From JANWLD01 sp036278875 (GTDB lineage: Bacteria > Patescibacteriota > Saccharimonadia > Saccharimonadales > 2-12-FULL-41-12), in contig DASUKF010000007.1 of NCBI GenBank assembly GCA_036278875.1, forward strand, positions 1 through 24,639: a DNA stretch of 24,639 nt, in the 5' to 3' direction. Position numbers and translations under genes: made by a program. Numbering within the stretch: position 1 is the stretch's first letter; each line of letters opens with the position of its first letter. Positions 12,887 through 20,679 of this stretch are shown in pieces. Below the pieces are notes generated by a model. That model was not told the origin of the DNA, did not search any database, and saw only the letters and a program-made list of their open reading frames with translations.

Positions 12887-14397
12887 GGAAGATTCCGGCC
12901 ACCATGGCCACCCAGCACCCGGATAACGCCAGCGCGCCATTCTGGGACAAGCAGAAAGACCCTTTCATATCCGTATATAAAGAAATCGACGAAGCGGTTA
13001 TCTGCCTAGACGAACTCGGGGCCAGTGAATTCATGTGGGACTGGGAAGGCAAACATGCCGACGCGGCAGTGATAGACAAGCTTTTTAGTGAATATTTCGA
13101 TTATTTCTCCAAGAACCAGCTCCATCGTGATAAATTTTTGACTTTCCGTATTCCGAATATCTGGGAAGAAAAAGGCTACAGTCTGCTCTTAGCCATGACC
13201 GTAATACTCTCCAGCGAAGATTTTGCCCGTGACCTGAAGTTCGATAAACGCCCGCTTTTTGAAATAATCCTGCCGATGACCGAGAATGCAAACCAGTTAA
13301 TGAAAATGCACACACTTTTTGAAAAGCTCGCCGATTTTAAATCAAAGGAATTCACCACCGAGGACGCTGATAACCAAAATCAGATAGAGCTGATACCTCT
13401 GGTAGAAAGCGTGAAGAGCCAGCAGTCAGTCGGTAAATTGCTAAGGGAATATGTAGGAAAATATAAGAAACGCTATGGCAATAATCCGGAATATATCAGG
13501 CCGTTTTTTGCCCGTTCAGACCCGGCGCTGATGTCCGGTATGCTGGCAACGGTCTTGGCGAACAAGATTGCTATCTCGCAGGTTTACGGCTTTGCAGAAA
13601 AAACCGGTATCCCGGTGTTTCCTCTGTCCGGTGCGGGCAGTTTGCCGTTTAGGGGCGGACTTAGCCCTGATGCGGTAGACGATTATATGAGGGAGTATCC
13701 TGGGCTCAGGACAGTGACAGTACAGTCTTCATTCCGTTACGATAATCCGCTCAGCCAAGTAAAAGCAGCCATTACCCGGCTGGAAGAGAAACTGCCAAAG
13801 ATTCCTCCGGTAATTTATAGCCCCGATGTAGAGAAAAAGCTAATCGCCATAGGCAAAATATCTGAGAAATATTACCAGAAGACCTTAGCAGGCATAGCGC
13901 CCGATATGAAGGATGTCTTCGCTTCGGTTCCAAAAAGACGCGAGCGCCGCCAGCATATAGGACTGCTGGCTTACGGGCGCAAGGTCGGCGAGCAGAAAAT
14001 GCCGCGCGCGATAACATTCACCGCAGGATTTTATTCCATAGGTGTACCGCCTGAGCTAATCGGTACAGGCCGGGCACTTAAGAAACTCTCAGAAGAAGAC
14101 CGCCAAACGGTTTTTGAACATTATAAATTGCTCAAATCCGACATGGAGAAAGCCGGCAGATACCTGAACCTTGATAACTTGGAGCGATTAGCCGCGGCCA
14201 ACCCGGCGTGGCAAGACATCAAAAAGGATATAAAGTCAGTTTCCGAAATATTAGGTATTGAGCTCGGCACCAGTACCCCGGCCGAGAAAAAGCACCATAA
14301 TCTGACTTCCGAGATACTTGATAAAAAAGACAATCCGGGCAAGGCTTTGACTAACAAAATAACCGAGACGGCAGAACTAAGAAAAAGCCTAGGCTAG
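12883..14397 (+). CDS. ppcA: Archaeal-type phosphoenolpyruvate carboxylase
   Basis: Carboxylates PEP with bicarbonate to oxaloacetate. The 504-residue length fits the archaeal-type family (about 500) and not the classical bacterial enzyme (about 900). The N-terminal MATQHPDNAS (8-17) is the hallmark of this family. Other visible blocks are ILPMTENANQL, IPLVESV, RPFFARSDPALMSG, FPLSGAGSLPFRGGL and ARSDPAL-type Arg-rich loops. Translation is coupled to aspC: the ATG overlaps the aspC TGA and a strong GAGGAG lies about 6 nt upstream. This is a rare enzyme type in bacteria; the set with aspC suggests anaplerotic aspartate supply in an organism without a full TCA cycle. Confidence 0.95.
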   Translation: MRKIPATMATQHPDNASAPFWDKQKDPFISVYKEIDEAVICLDELGASEFMWDWEGKHADAAVIDKLFSEYFDYFSKNQLHRDKFLTFRIPNIWEEKGYSLLLAMTVILSSEDFARDLKFDKRPLFEIILPMTENANQLMKMHTLFEKLADFKSKEFTTEDADNQNQIELIPLVESVKSQQSVGKLLREYVGKYKKRYGNNPEYIRPFFARSDPALMSGMLATVLANKIAISQVYGFAEKTGIPVFPLSGAGSLPFRGGLSPDAVDDYMREYPGLRTVTVQSSFRYDNPLSQVKAAITRLEEKLPKIPPVIYSPDVEKKLIAIGKISEKYYQKTLAGIAPDMKDVFASVPKRRERRQHIGLLAYGRKVGEQKMPRAITFTAGFYSIGVPPELIGTGRALKKLSEEDRQTVFEHYKLLKSDMEKAGRYLNLDNLERLAAANPAWQDIKKDIKSVSEILGIELGTSTPAEKKHHNLTSEILDKKDNPGKALTNKITETAELRKSLG

Positions 14398-15060
14398 ATG
14401 ATAAAGGCAATATTATTTGATGTAGACGGTGTATTAGTAGATTCCCGTGAAGCCGTAGAAAAATTTAGGAAAAAATTTTTCGTGGCAGCCGGCTACACTG
14501 ATATTGACGATAAATATATAACAGGCAGCTTCCACCTGCCGCTAAAGACAGTGGTAAATGAAGCCTTAAAAGCAAAAGGCATAAACAATCAGAGAGAAAT
14601 TGATAGGGTCTACAATATGGTTTTTGATAGAAAATTGAGGGAAGGACAAGACTTCAAGTTTCCAAAAGAGCTCGAACCGGTACTGGAAGAACTGCACCGC
14701 CATTTCAAACTGGGAATCATCACAAGCCGCATAAGACTTGGCCTGGATGATATTTTTGACGTCCGACCTATAGAGAAATACTTTGATTTAATCGTCTCTT
14801 TGGATGATGTAAAAAACCATAAGCCTCACCCGGAACCACTTTATAAGGCGCTGGAAAAATTAAATCTTAAGGCCGAAGAAGCGGTCTACGTAGGTGACAG
14901 TGACACAGATATACTGGCAGCACATGCCGCAGGCATGCCAAGTATCCACCTAGCGGATATCAAGCACAATCTGGCCCATCACCATATAAAAGATTTCTCC
15001 GAGATAAAGGATGCTATAAAGTTAATAGCGGATAGATATGAGAACGATAATACCGACTGA
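14398..15060 (+). CDS. HAD-superfamily phosphatase
   Basis: 220 residues with all four HAD motifs: DVDGVLVDS (8-16, nucleophile Asp8 and Asp10), TSR (motif II), the Lys of HKPHPEPL (motif III) and GDSDTD (motif IV). A helical cap follows motif I. The overall layout resembles phosphoglycolate phosphatase or beta-phosphoglucomutase-like enzymes, but the substrate is not deducible. It starts on the base after the ppcA stop and is therefore part of the aspC-ppcA operon, and its end overlaps the NUDIX gene by 23 bp. Confidence 0.9.
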   Translation: MIKAILFDVDGVLVDSREAVEKFRKKFFVAAGYTDIDDKYITGSFHLPLKTVVNEALKAKGINNQREIDRVYNMVFDRKLREGQDFKFPKELEPVLEELHRHFKLGIITSRIRLGLDDIFDVRPIEKYFDLIVSLDDVKNHKPHPEPLYKALEKLNLKAEEAVYVGDSDTDILAAHAAGMPSIHLADIKHNLAHHHIKDFSEIKDAIKLIADRYENDNTD

Positions 15061-15613
15061 TGCCAAGCTGGTGCCGAAAGATGCCGAACGCGTTTTTAAA
15101 GGCCGGATATTCGACGTATACCACTGGCAGCAGAAGATGTTCGACGGCAGTTATGAAACGTTTGAGATGCTGAAAAGGCCCGACACCATAAAGGTAATCG
15201 CCATAAAAAACGGCAAGGTTGTAGTACTGGACCAGCTGCAGCCGGATTCGCCGGCCGCATTCTTTGACCTGCCCGGCGGAAGGCATGATTATGAGGAAGA
15301 ATCAGAGCTGGACGCGGCCAAACGCGAGACCCTGGAAGAAACCGGTATGACATTCAAAGATTGGCGGCTTATCGACGTGCAGCAACCGCATAGCAAGATT
15401 GACTGGTTCGTATATCTTTTCCTGGCAACCGGCTTTGAAGAGCAGCAGGCACAGAATCTGGATAGCGGTGAGAAGATAAAGGCAGAGCTGAAAAGTCTGG
15501 ATGAATTAAAGGCCTTACTCCATGATCCGCGCACCCGGCATCTGCCCCGCGATATCATTGAATCCTGCCTTAGTATAGAAGACTTAGCCGGTTTGCCGGA
15601 GTATAAAATTTAA
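15038..15613 (+). CDS. NUDIX hydrolase, ADP-ribose pyrophosphatase-like
   Basis: 191 residues. The N-terminal part (VFKGRIFDVYHWQQKMFDG, then IKVIAIKNGKVVVLDQLQP) and the LPGG before the box resemble ADP-sugar pyrophosphatases. The NUDIX box is RHDYEEESELDAAKRETLEE followed by TGM. The core E-x7-RE-x2-EE-x-G is intact, but the Gly-to-Glu spacing is one residue longer than the canonical five. Last gene of the aspC operon, overlapping the HAD gene by 23 bp. The ATG lies in a weak context (GGATAGAT), so the start is moderately certain. The tRNA-His -35 lies within its last codons. Confidence 0.88.
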   Translation: MRTIIPTDAKLVPKDAERVFKGRIFDVYHWQQKMFDGSYETFEMLKRPDTIKVIAIKNGKVVVLDQLQPDSPAAFFDLPGGRHDYEEESELDAAKRETLEETGMTFKDWRLIDVQQPHSKIDWFVYLFLATGFEEQQAQNLDSGEKIKAELKSLDELKALLHDPRTRHLPRDIIESCLSIEDLAGLPEYKI

Positions 15614-15621
15614 AGTATAAT
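15593..15621 (+). promoter_or_regulatory. tRNA-His promoter
   Basis: TTGCCG (15593-15598), 17 bp, TATAAT (15616-15621), then TACCTCTGTTTT, identical over the -10 and start region to the tRNA-Gly promoter. The -35 is inside the NUDIX coding sequence. Confidence 0.7.
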
Positions 15622-15634
15622 TACCTCTGTTTTT

Positions 15635-15712
15635 GGCGAATGTAGCTCAGTTGGTTAGAGCGTCTGGTTGTGGTCCAGAAGGCCGTGGGTTCGAGTCCCA
15701 TCATTCGCCCCA
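15635..15712 (+). tRNA. tRNA-His(GTG)
   Basis: Acceptor GCGAATG/CATTCGC, D-arm GCTC/GAGC, anticodon stem TCTGG/CCAGA around TTGTGGT (anticodon GTG), T-arm GTGGG-TTCGAGT-CCCAT. The histidine-specific G-1 (15635) faces discriminator C (15709). CCA is encoded at 15710-15712. Confidence 0.96.
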
Positions 15713-15735
15713 TAAATGTCCACTGGACATTTATG
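15711..15735 (+). repeat. Perfect inverted repeat at the tRNA-His 3' end
   Basis: CATAAATGTCC (15711-15721) and GGACATTTATG (15725-15735) form an 11 bp stem with loop ACT. It begins inside the encoded CCA and is not followed by a T-run. The rest of the gene-free stretch up to 15836 shows no coding signal. Confidence 0.75.
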
Positions 15736-15836
15736 TCACAGTGAGCGAAGCGTCGTTATGCTACCAGCACAGATTATACGCGCCAGCTACTTTCAGTAAA
15801 TCCTTTTCGGATCGTAAGTCGTGACCTAGTCCCAAT

Positions 15837-16037
15837 TCAGATATCGTCAAACTTTTTTACCAGCCAGCCGATGGCAATCAGCAACAATGAAACGAAAGAG
15901 ATTATTTTACCCAAATCTCTTCGGGCTAGGAATTCTTCTGTTTCTTCAAATGATATTTGCATCGATAAACCAACCAAAAAACCTATGACGCCAATTACCC
16001 ATAGGCCCATCACGATTACCGCTCTCTTTTTGCTCAT
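15837..16037 (-). CDS. Small membrane protein, two TM segments
   Basis: 66 residues with two hydrophobic helices at about 7-27 and 44-60, joined by a charged loop (SFEETEEFLARRDLGK). No family recognised. The coding call is supported by a TGC-TACGCT extended -10 placed 6 bp before the ATG, as at other genes here. Divergent from a NUDIX gene with 44 bp between start codons. Confidence 0.65.
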   Translation of the reverse strand: MSKKRAVIVMGLWVIGVIGFLVGLSMQISFEETEEFLARRDLGKIISFVSLLLIAIGWLVKKFDDI

Positions 16038-16043
16038 GGTTTA

Positions 16044-16074
16044 AGCGTAGCATATGATGCGGCTGTGCTATCAT
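16044..16074. promoter_or_regulatory. Divergent pair of extended -10 promoters
   Basis: Minus strand: TGC-TACGCT (-10 at 16049-16044), 6 bp from the ATG at 16037. Plus strand: TGC-TATCAT (-10 at 16069-16074), 7 bp from the ATG at 16082. Both genes should be leaderless and their promoters overlap back to back. Confidence 0.55.
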
Positions 16075-16081
16075 TCAATTC

Positions 16082-16615
16082 ATGCCGCATATAAATACCG
16101 GGCCTGGCCAGCATGACCCTACAGTAAGCGCTTTTATTATCAGACTCGATAAAGAGCCCAGGATTATCCTGCATATCCATAAATATACGGGTACTTATCT
16201 GCATTTCGGCGGCCATATAGAAAGGGATGAAGACCCGTGGCAATGTCTGGTCCGCGAAACAAAAGAAGAAAGCGGCTACGATATAAGTCAGCTTAAGATA
16301 CTGCAGCCTAAAAACAGTTTGAAAGATCTGGGCGAAGCCAATATTCACCCTCTGCCCTTCCTGAGCGTTACATATCATTACAAGGAACTGGACCATTTTC
16401 ATGACGATTACAAATATGCATTCGTTACCCATGAAGAACCGAAGGACAAGCCAAAAAAGGGCGAGTCGGAAGCTATCAGAAGTTTCTCACGAAAAGAGCT
16501 GCTAGAACTTCCTGATGGGCAGATAAAGCCTCGCGACAGAGAGCTATGTCTTTATGTTCTGGATGAACTTATGAGTGACTGGCGGCCTCTTGATACCGGT
16601 CTGTTCAGAAGCTGA
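16082..16615 (+). CDS. NUDIX hydrolase
   Basis: 177 residues with a canonical NUDIX box, G-x5-E-x7-RETKEESGY, beginning in FGGHIERDEDP. The N-terminus (PGQHDPTVSAFIIRLD, ILHIHKYTGTYLHFGGH) resembles the group of small NUDIX proteins with an HDPT-type opening often annotated as NTP pyrophosphohydrolases. Substrate unknown. It is not closely related to the other NUDIX at 15038 by eye. The start is fixed by the extended -10 at 16066-16074. Its last 11 bp overlap the convergent kinase-like gene. Confidence 0.9.
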   Translation: MPHINTGPGQHDPTVSAFIIRLDKEPRIILHIHKYTGTYLHFGGHIERDEDPWQCLVRETKEESGYDISQLKILQPKNSLKDLGEANIHPLPFLSVTYHYKELDHFHDDYKYAFVTHEEPKDKPKKGESEAIRSFSRKELLELPDGQIKPRDRELCLYVLDELMSDWRPLDTGLFRS

Positions 16616-17267
16616 TTCCGAAAGTCAAAGTACCTGTCGGCATACCCAGAGCGATTATGACCGCCAGGGGTATAAGCAGATTATCAAAACCATGGCGCGA
16701 TATGCTCTCAACGGAAGTGGCCAAAAAAGGCGTTACGGCAAATACCGCCAGCGAAGCGCCGGGCAGTTCGTCGCGAAGCGCTACAAACGCGAACATGCAC
16801 AGAGCGAAGGATATTATCAGGAAGGCTAAAGAACCTATCATGGAGCGGGTATGTTCGCCTATCCTGTAATGCATCACTCCGTATCTTTTGCCGATTATCG
16901 CTGCGAATCCGTCAGCAAGTGACAGGTGAAGTATAGCTACTGTGAATATCCATGGCTGGACGGTCGCCGCCGCGGACAGGCCCACGCCAATCGGATACCA
17001 CAGCTCGCCGCTGGTGCGCCTTTTCACGTTATGTATCGAACCGAATATGCCGAACTGATAGGATGCGGCTACTCCGATGAAAAGCAGAGCGCTTAGAAGC
17101 TGGATGGTCCTCCAGCTCATATAAAGCGGCCAGAATGCAATGAACGTACCGACCAGTATATGGATAATCTTCCGGCCGGTTTCCGGTTCGATGCTTCTTT
17201 TCCGACAAAGTACCTCATTGCCCACCAGAAGTATCAGGATGAGTAAAAGCGATAGGACGATTGCCAT
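16605..17267 (-). CDS. DGK1/SEC59/VTE5-family CTP-dependent lipid kinase
   Basis: 220 residues with about six or seven membrane helices. Family motifs are GRKIIHI (31-37), SGELWYP (86-92), LADGFAAIIGKRYG (117-130), the Ser-x-IGS segment (142-146) and VESISRHGFDNLLIP (186-200). Known members phosphorylate dolichol, phytol or diacylglycerol using CTP; the substrate here is likely a polyprenol or diacylglycerol in the cytoplasmic membrane. The ATG lies 3 bp after the Clp-like gene's stop, so it is the last gene of a three-gene operon. Confidence 0.85.
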   Translation of the reverse strand: MAIVLSLLLILILLVGNEVLCRKRSIEPETGRKIIHILVGTFIAFWPLYMSWRTIQLLSALLFIGVAASYQFGIFGSIHNVKRRTSGELWYPIGVGLSAAATVQPWIFTVAILHLSLADGFAAIIGKRYGVMHYRIGEHTRSMIGSLAFLIISFALCMFAFVALRDELPGASLAVFAVTPFLATSVESISRHGFDNLLIPLAVIIALGMPTGTLTFGISF

Positions 17268-17270
17268 AAA

Positions 17271-19664
17271 TTAATCTTCGCCTATCGCTTCAAAATCTTT
17301 GACATCAAGACTTATTTTACTACCGCTACCCGCCGTCTGTTCCAATAACCGCTTGGCTAAGATGTTCTCAACATACTTTTGGACCACACGGCGCATAGGC
17401 CTTGCACCCAGCCTGGCATCGTATCCTTTGTCTACCAGCCATTTCTTGGCGGCCTCGCTTAATTCCACCTTTACCTTCTTTTCGTCCATGGTCTTGTTAA
17501 TCTCAGCCACTATCAAGTCTATGACCCGGATAAGTTCATCCGGAGTTAACGGCCTGAATACTACGACTTCGTCGAAACGGTTGACGAATTCGGGCGCAAA
17601 TATATTGCGCTCAATGACCGTGTCTACCAGTTCCGCCTGCAGTTTGGCGATATCTTTGCCTTCGCTTATCAGTTTCCTTATTTCGTCCGCTCCGGCATTG
17701 GAGGTAGCGATTATTATGGCGTCCTTGAATGATACCGGTTTGTTCTCGGAATCTTTCATGACACCCTCGTCCAGCATCTGAAGCAGCAGGTTTACGACGT
17801 TCTTGTGCGCTTTTTCTATCTCATCGAGCAGGATAACGCTGAAAGGCTGCCGCCTGACCTGTCCCAGGAAGCCCAGCTGCTCGCCCTGCATCGGAGTTAT
17901 CAGCCGGTTCACGTCATCCGGACTGACGAACTGGTTCATGTCCACCCTTATCATCGATTTTTCATCGCCGAAATATACCCGCGCCAGTGCTTTCGATAAT
18001 TCGGTCTTGCCTACACCGGTCGGGCCCAGGAACAGGAATGTACCCACCGGCCTTTCCGGATTGCCGACACCGCTGCGAGAACGGCGCAGCGCGTTGGCTA
18101 TGACGCTTACCGCCTGCTTCTGGTTGATTACATATTTGTGCAGTTTGTCTTCCATGTTCAGAAGCACATCGGTTTCTTCTTCCGTAGCCTCGTGCAATTG
18201 AACGCCGTATGAGGATTCTACGCTCTGTCGAACCACCTCGTTAGTTATATATCCCTGGGAAGATACCGAGGCAGCCGATTTCAGAACAGAAAGAGCCGCG
18301 CCGGGCATAGACAGATTATCAACATAACGCTTAGCCAGCTTATAGGCTTCCCTGAAAGACTGGTGCGTATAAACAACTTTTTTGCGGTATTCCAGGAACA
18401 TTACTTCATCACGCAGTATGTGCAAGGTTTGCTCTTCGTTAGCCGGCTGCACTTGAAGCGGCTGGAGTTTGCTCGAAAGAGCGGGGTTCTTCGCGCCTAT
18501 ATTCTGCCATTGCTGCGGCGTCATGGCGAAGATAAGCCGCACCGAGCCTGATTCTATGGCCGGTATCAGCACATTGCTCAGGTCCAATACACCGTTGCCC
18601 TGCCCGAAGAAAACCTGCGCATCATCAAAGAACAAAATAATATTCTTTGCCCGGCTTGCCTCGTTAAGTATGGTCATTACAAGCCGTTCCAACTCTCCCT
18701 CGCTCTGAGCCTGGGAAACTAATGACGGAGCATCCAGTGCAACGACCTGGTTGTATCTTATGCTCTCAGGTACGCTTGGATCTTCCAGAATACGTTCGGC
18801 AAACGAGTAGACGCTTGTGGTCTTGCCTACCCCTGCATCGCCGACCAGCGTTACCGAACCGATACCGCTGCTTATCGATTGAATCATCTGCTCCACGCTC
18901 TGCTCATGCATGCTGGTATCCTTGAAAAATCCGCCGTATTGTATCTGTTCGCTTATATCATAGCCGAAATACCTGAGCGTCGGAGTGTACCCGTATGCCC
19001 AGTCCCTGGCAAGACCGCCGAAGCTTTGCGGCTTATTGGCCAGATTCATCTTTGCGTCTATATCTTTTATCCAGTTTATGCCCGCTTCTATATCAGAGAA
19101 TTCCATCCTGACATTTTTAAGCATATCTTCTATGCCCGGTATGCTGTAGAGGAGCGCGACTATTATCACCGGAGCCGTGTACCCCTTTGTACTGTATTTT
19201 TCCTGCAGCCTGGCGGCCTCGCCCCATACTGCCGCCGCGGAACCCGGCTCACGGCTTAAGAATTCTTCGAATACCGAATGGTGCAGCATATAGCGGTTCT
19301 GAAAGAACCATCTTTCCTCGGTGCCCGATACCGCTTCCCATACGTCGAATGCGGAAGGGTTATCGGTCTTAAGCCGCGCCAGTACATGCGGGTCCAGGAT
19401 TCCGTCGATGCCGCCTTCACTGAGGTTATTTTTGAGTTCCTGTAGTTCGCCCTTATACCACCAGCGTATCATCATGCAGATTACAGCCGGAATCAGCATG
19501 ACAAACCCTACGGGTTGGCGCTCGAAAATCAGTAAGACCGCCGTAATGGAGAAAATGGATGCGATAAGAAGCAACGTAGGCAATACGGTCTTTTTGCCCA
19601 AGGCGCGCGCATACCTGGATTTCTTTGCGCGGACACTGCTTAGATTAAGTACTGCAGGCTGCAT
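17271..19664 (-). CDS. Membrane-anchored Clp-like AAA+ ATPase
   Basis: 797 residues. Two TM segments (about 27-46 and 52-68) form an N-terminal anchor. Residues 90-205 look like a degenerate Clp N-domain. D1 has Walker A GDAGVGKT (275-282) but Walker B is ILFFDDAQ (343-350), the aromatic pore-loop Tyr is absent (LVSQAQSEGELERL), and the usual arginine-finger ALERRF is ALSSKL (395-400). D1 may therefore bind but not hydrolyse ATP. D2 looks active: GPTGVGKT (547-554), ILLDEIEKAH (611-620), pore loop probably GFLG (598-601), Arg696, sensor-2 GARPMRR (753-759). No M-domain and no obvious ClpP-docking IGF/LGF loop are seen in D2. Its ATG follows directly after the stop of the upstream membrane-protein gene. 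Confidence 0.92.
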   Translation of the reverse strand: MQPAVLNLSSVRAKKSRYARALGKKTVLPTLLLIASIFSITAVLLIFERQPVGFVMLIPAVICMMIRWWYKGELQELKNNLSEGGIDGILDPHVLARLKTDNPSAFDVWEAVSGTEERWFFQNRYMLHHSVFEEFLSREPGSAAAVWGEAARLQEKYSTKGYTAPVIIVALLYSIPGIEDMLKNVRMEFSDIEAGINWIKDIDAKMNLANKPQSFGGLARDWAYGYTPTLRYFGYDISEQIQYGGFFKDTSMHEQSVEQMIQSISSGIGSVTLVGDAGVGKTTSVYSFAERILEDPSVPESIRYNQVVALDAPSLVSQAQSEGELERLVMTILNEASRAKNIILFFDDAQVFFGQGNGVLDLSNVLIPAIESGSVRLIFAMTPQQWQNIGAKNPALSSKLQPLQVQPANEEQTLHILRDEVMFLEYRKKVVYTHQSFREAYKLAKRYVDNLSMPGAALSVLKSAASVSSQGYITNEVVRQSVESSYGVQLHEATEEETDVLLNMEDKLHKYVINQKQAVSVIANALRRSRSGVGNPERPVGTFLFLGPTGVGKTELSKALARVYFGDEKSMIRVDMNQFVSPDDVNRLITPMQGEQLGFLGQVRRQPFSVILLDEIEKAHKNVVNLLLQMLDEGVMKDSENKPVSFKDAIIIATSNAGADEIRKLISEGKDIAKLQAELVDTVIERNIFAPEFVNRFDEVVVFRPLTPDELIRVIDLIVAEINKTMDEKKVKVELSEAAKKWLVDKGYDARLGARPMRRVVQKYVENILAKRLLEQTAGSGSKISLDVKDFEAIGED

Positions 19665-20021
19665 CTAGACCACCAAAGCCGCGACCGGCAATATGAAGAT
19701 TAACAGAGGAAAGAAAGGCCACAATATCAGCATGGCCAGTCCGCCGAATAAGACTACGAAAGTTAAGATAAACGCGGTCAATAAGACGAAAGTACGTACT
19801 ATGGCACCGATAAGACGCGAGATGGAATTGTCTATCAGCGACTGGAAGAAATGATGCAAGGAAGAAGGCGTCTGTATCTGTTTCCATGGAGAAAACCATG
19901 TCTTCAGCAGAATAGGCACGGAGAAGTTTTCCTCAATCCGTTTCAGGCTGGCCGTCATGTTCCTAAGCAGCCATCCCCAGCCTTGGCCGTACCACCAGCC
20001 GAGCATATATGCGATTGCCAT
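19665..20021 (-). CDS. Membrane protein coupled to the Clp-like ATPase
   Basis: About 118 residues. An N-terminal hydrophobic segment (MAIAYMLGWWYGQGWGWLL) is followed by an amphipathic middle (KRIEENFSVPILLKTWFSPWKQIQTP) and a long hydrophobic C-terminal region with about two TM helices. Not recognised by name. The stop TAG is immediately followed by the ATG of the Clp-like gene, so production is coupled and a physical partner role is plausible. An ATG at 20048 would add 9 residues, but TGC-TACAAT lies between it and the ATG at 20021, 7 bp upstream of the latter, so I prefer 20021. Confidence 0.78.
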   Translation of the reverse strand: MAIAYMLGWWYGQGWGWLLRNMTASLKRIEENFSVPILLKTWFSPWKQIQTPSSLHHFFQSLIDNSISRLIGAIVRTFVLLTAFILTFVVLFGGLAMLILWPFFPLLIFILPVAALVV

Positions 20022-20028
20022 GGATGAT

Positions 20029-20037
20029 ATTGTAGCA
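20029..20037 (-). promoter_or_regulatory. Extended -10 promoter of the membrane-Clp-kinase operon
   Basis: On the minus strand TGC-TACAAT (20037-20029), 7 bp from ATG 20021, with TTTACG 17 bp upstream. Predicted leaderless. A second possible start point (TTGAAC, 16 bp, TACGAT) lies slightly upstream. Confidence 0.5.
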
Positions 20038-20089
20038 ACCAAAAGCATTATCGTAAAAGCTGACTACCCCCGTTCAAGCCGCTTATGCA

Positions 20090-20118
20090 TTGACTTTGAA
20101 TCAATCGGGTAATTAAAT
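20090..20118 (+). promoter_or_regulatory. Promoter of the Cys-rich anchored protein
   Basis: TTGACT (20090-20095), 17 bp, TTAAAT (20113-20118), then 9 bp to GTG at 20128. No Shine-Dalgarno. Confidence 0.45.
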
Positions 20119-20127
20119 AAACCTGAA

Positions 20128-20568
20128 GTGATTTTACATAAACTATTGAATAGCCAGACAGGTACGACGGTGGTGGCGGAGATGCTTATCACTCTTCTTG
20201 TGCTGGGAGCCGCGGCTTTTGGCGGGTACAGGATACATCAGCATAGTACAGCGGTTGCCGTTTGCGACAGTAAAAGCTGTTTTGAAAAGAAGTTTTCTGC
20301 CTGCGAGAAAGCGTCCTACACCGTCCGCAGCAAATATGACGGAACTTTTTATTCAGAGATATACGGACCCAAGGACGACGGATGCAGCATGCTCACCCGC
20401 TATACGTATTATCCGAACAACCCTGACTGGGTAAACAAAGATCTGGTCTGTACCTATGACAATTCCGTGGGCTTTGACGAGTCAATTTCGTCAACGATAC
20501 AAAAAGCCGCCGTCGGACAATCGACATCCTGCGAAGGCCCGTTTTTGAAGGTGCTACAGAATCTCTAA
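20128..20568 (+). CDS. Cys-rich anchored protein with pilin-like N-terminus
   Basis: 146 residues from GTG. Residues 11-34 (TGTTVVAEMLITLLVLGAAAF) resemble a type IV pilin N-terminal helix: a Gly, then a hydrophobic stretch with one Glu, but the Glu is at position 6 rather than 5 after the Gly, so a prepilin site is uncertain. The exported part has six cysteines (for example CDSKSCFEKKFSACEKA) and a YDGTFYSEIYGPKDDGCSM segment. It is likely a secreted or membrane-tethered, disulfide-containing protein. Family not recognised. Divergent from the Clp operon; followed directly by a tRNA-Pro promoter. Confidence 0.75.
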   Translation: MILHKLLNSQTGTTVVAEMLITLLVLGAAAFGGYRIHQHSTAVAVCDSKSCFEKKFSACEKASYTVRSKYDGTFYSEIYGPKDDGCSMLTRYTYYPNNPDWVNKDLVCTYDNSVGFDESISSTIQKAAVGQSTSCEGPFLKVLQNL

Positions 20569-20570
20569 TC

Positions 20571-20579
20571 TGTTAAAAT
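20571..20579 (+). promoter_or_regulatory. tRNA-Pro(CGG) extended -10 promoter
   Basis: TGT-TAAAAT at 20571-20579, about 17 bp before the tRNA. No clear -35. The CTGTTA-AAT context matches the other tRNA-Pro and tRNA-Arg(TCT) promoters. Confidence 0.5.
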
Positions 20580-20596
20580 CAATAGTCGTTACTTAT

Positions 20597-20673
20597 CGGA
20601 GTGTGGCGCAGCTCGGTAGCGCGCACCGTTCGGGACGGTGAGGTCGGCGGTTCAAATCCGCCCACTCCGACCA
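20597..20673 (+). tRNA. tRNA-Pro(CGG)
   Basis: Acceptor CGGAGTG/CACTCCG, D-arm GCGC/GCGC, anticodon stem CACCG/CGGTG around TTCGGGA (anticodon CGG), T-arm GGCGG-TTCAAAT-CCGCC, discriminator A, encoded CCA. Confidence 0.96.
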
Positions 20674-20679
20674 TAGTTT

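Noticed and set aside
15633..15824. Open frame of 63 codons
   Set aside because: Begins inside tRNA-His and runs through its full length and the adjacent inverted repeat.
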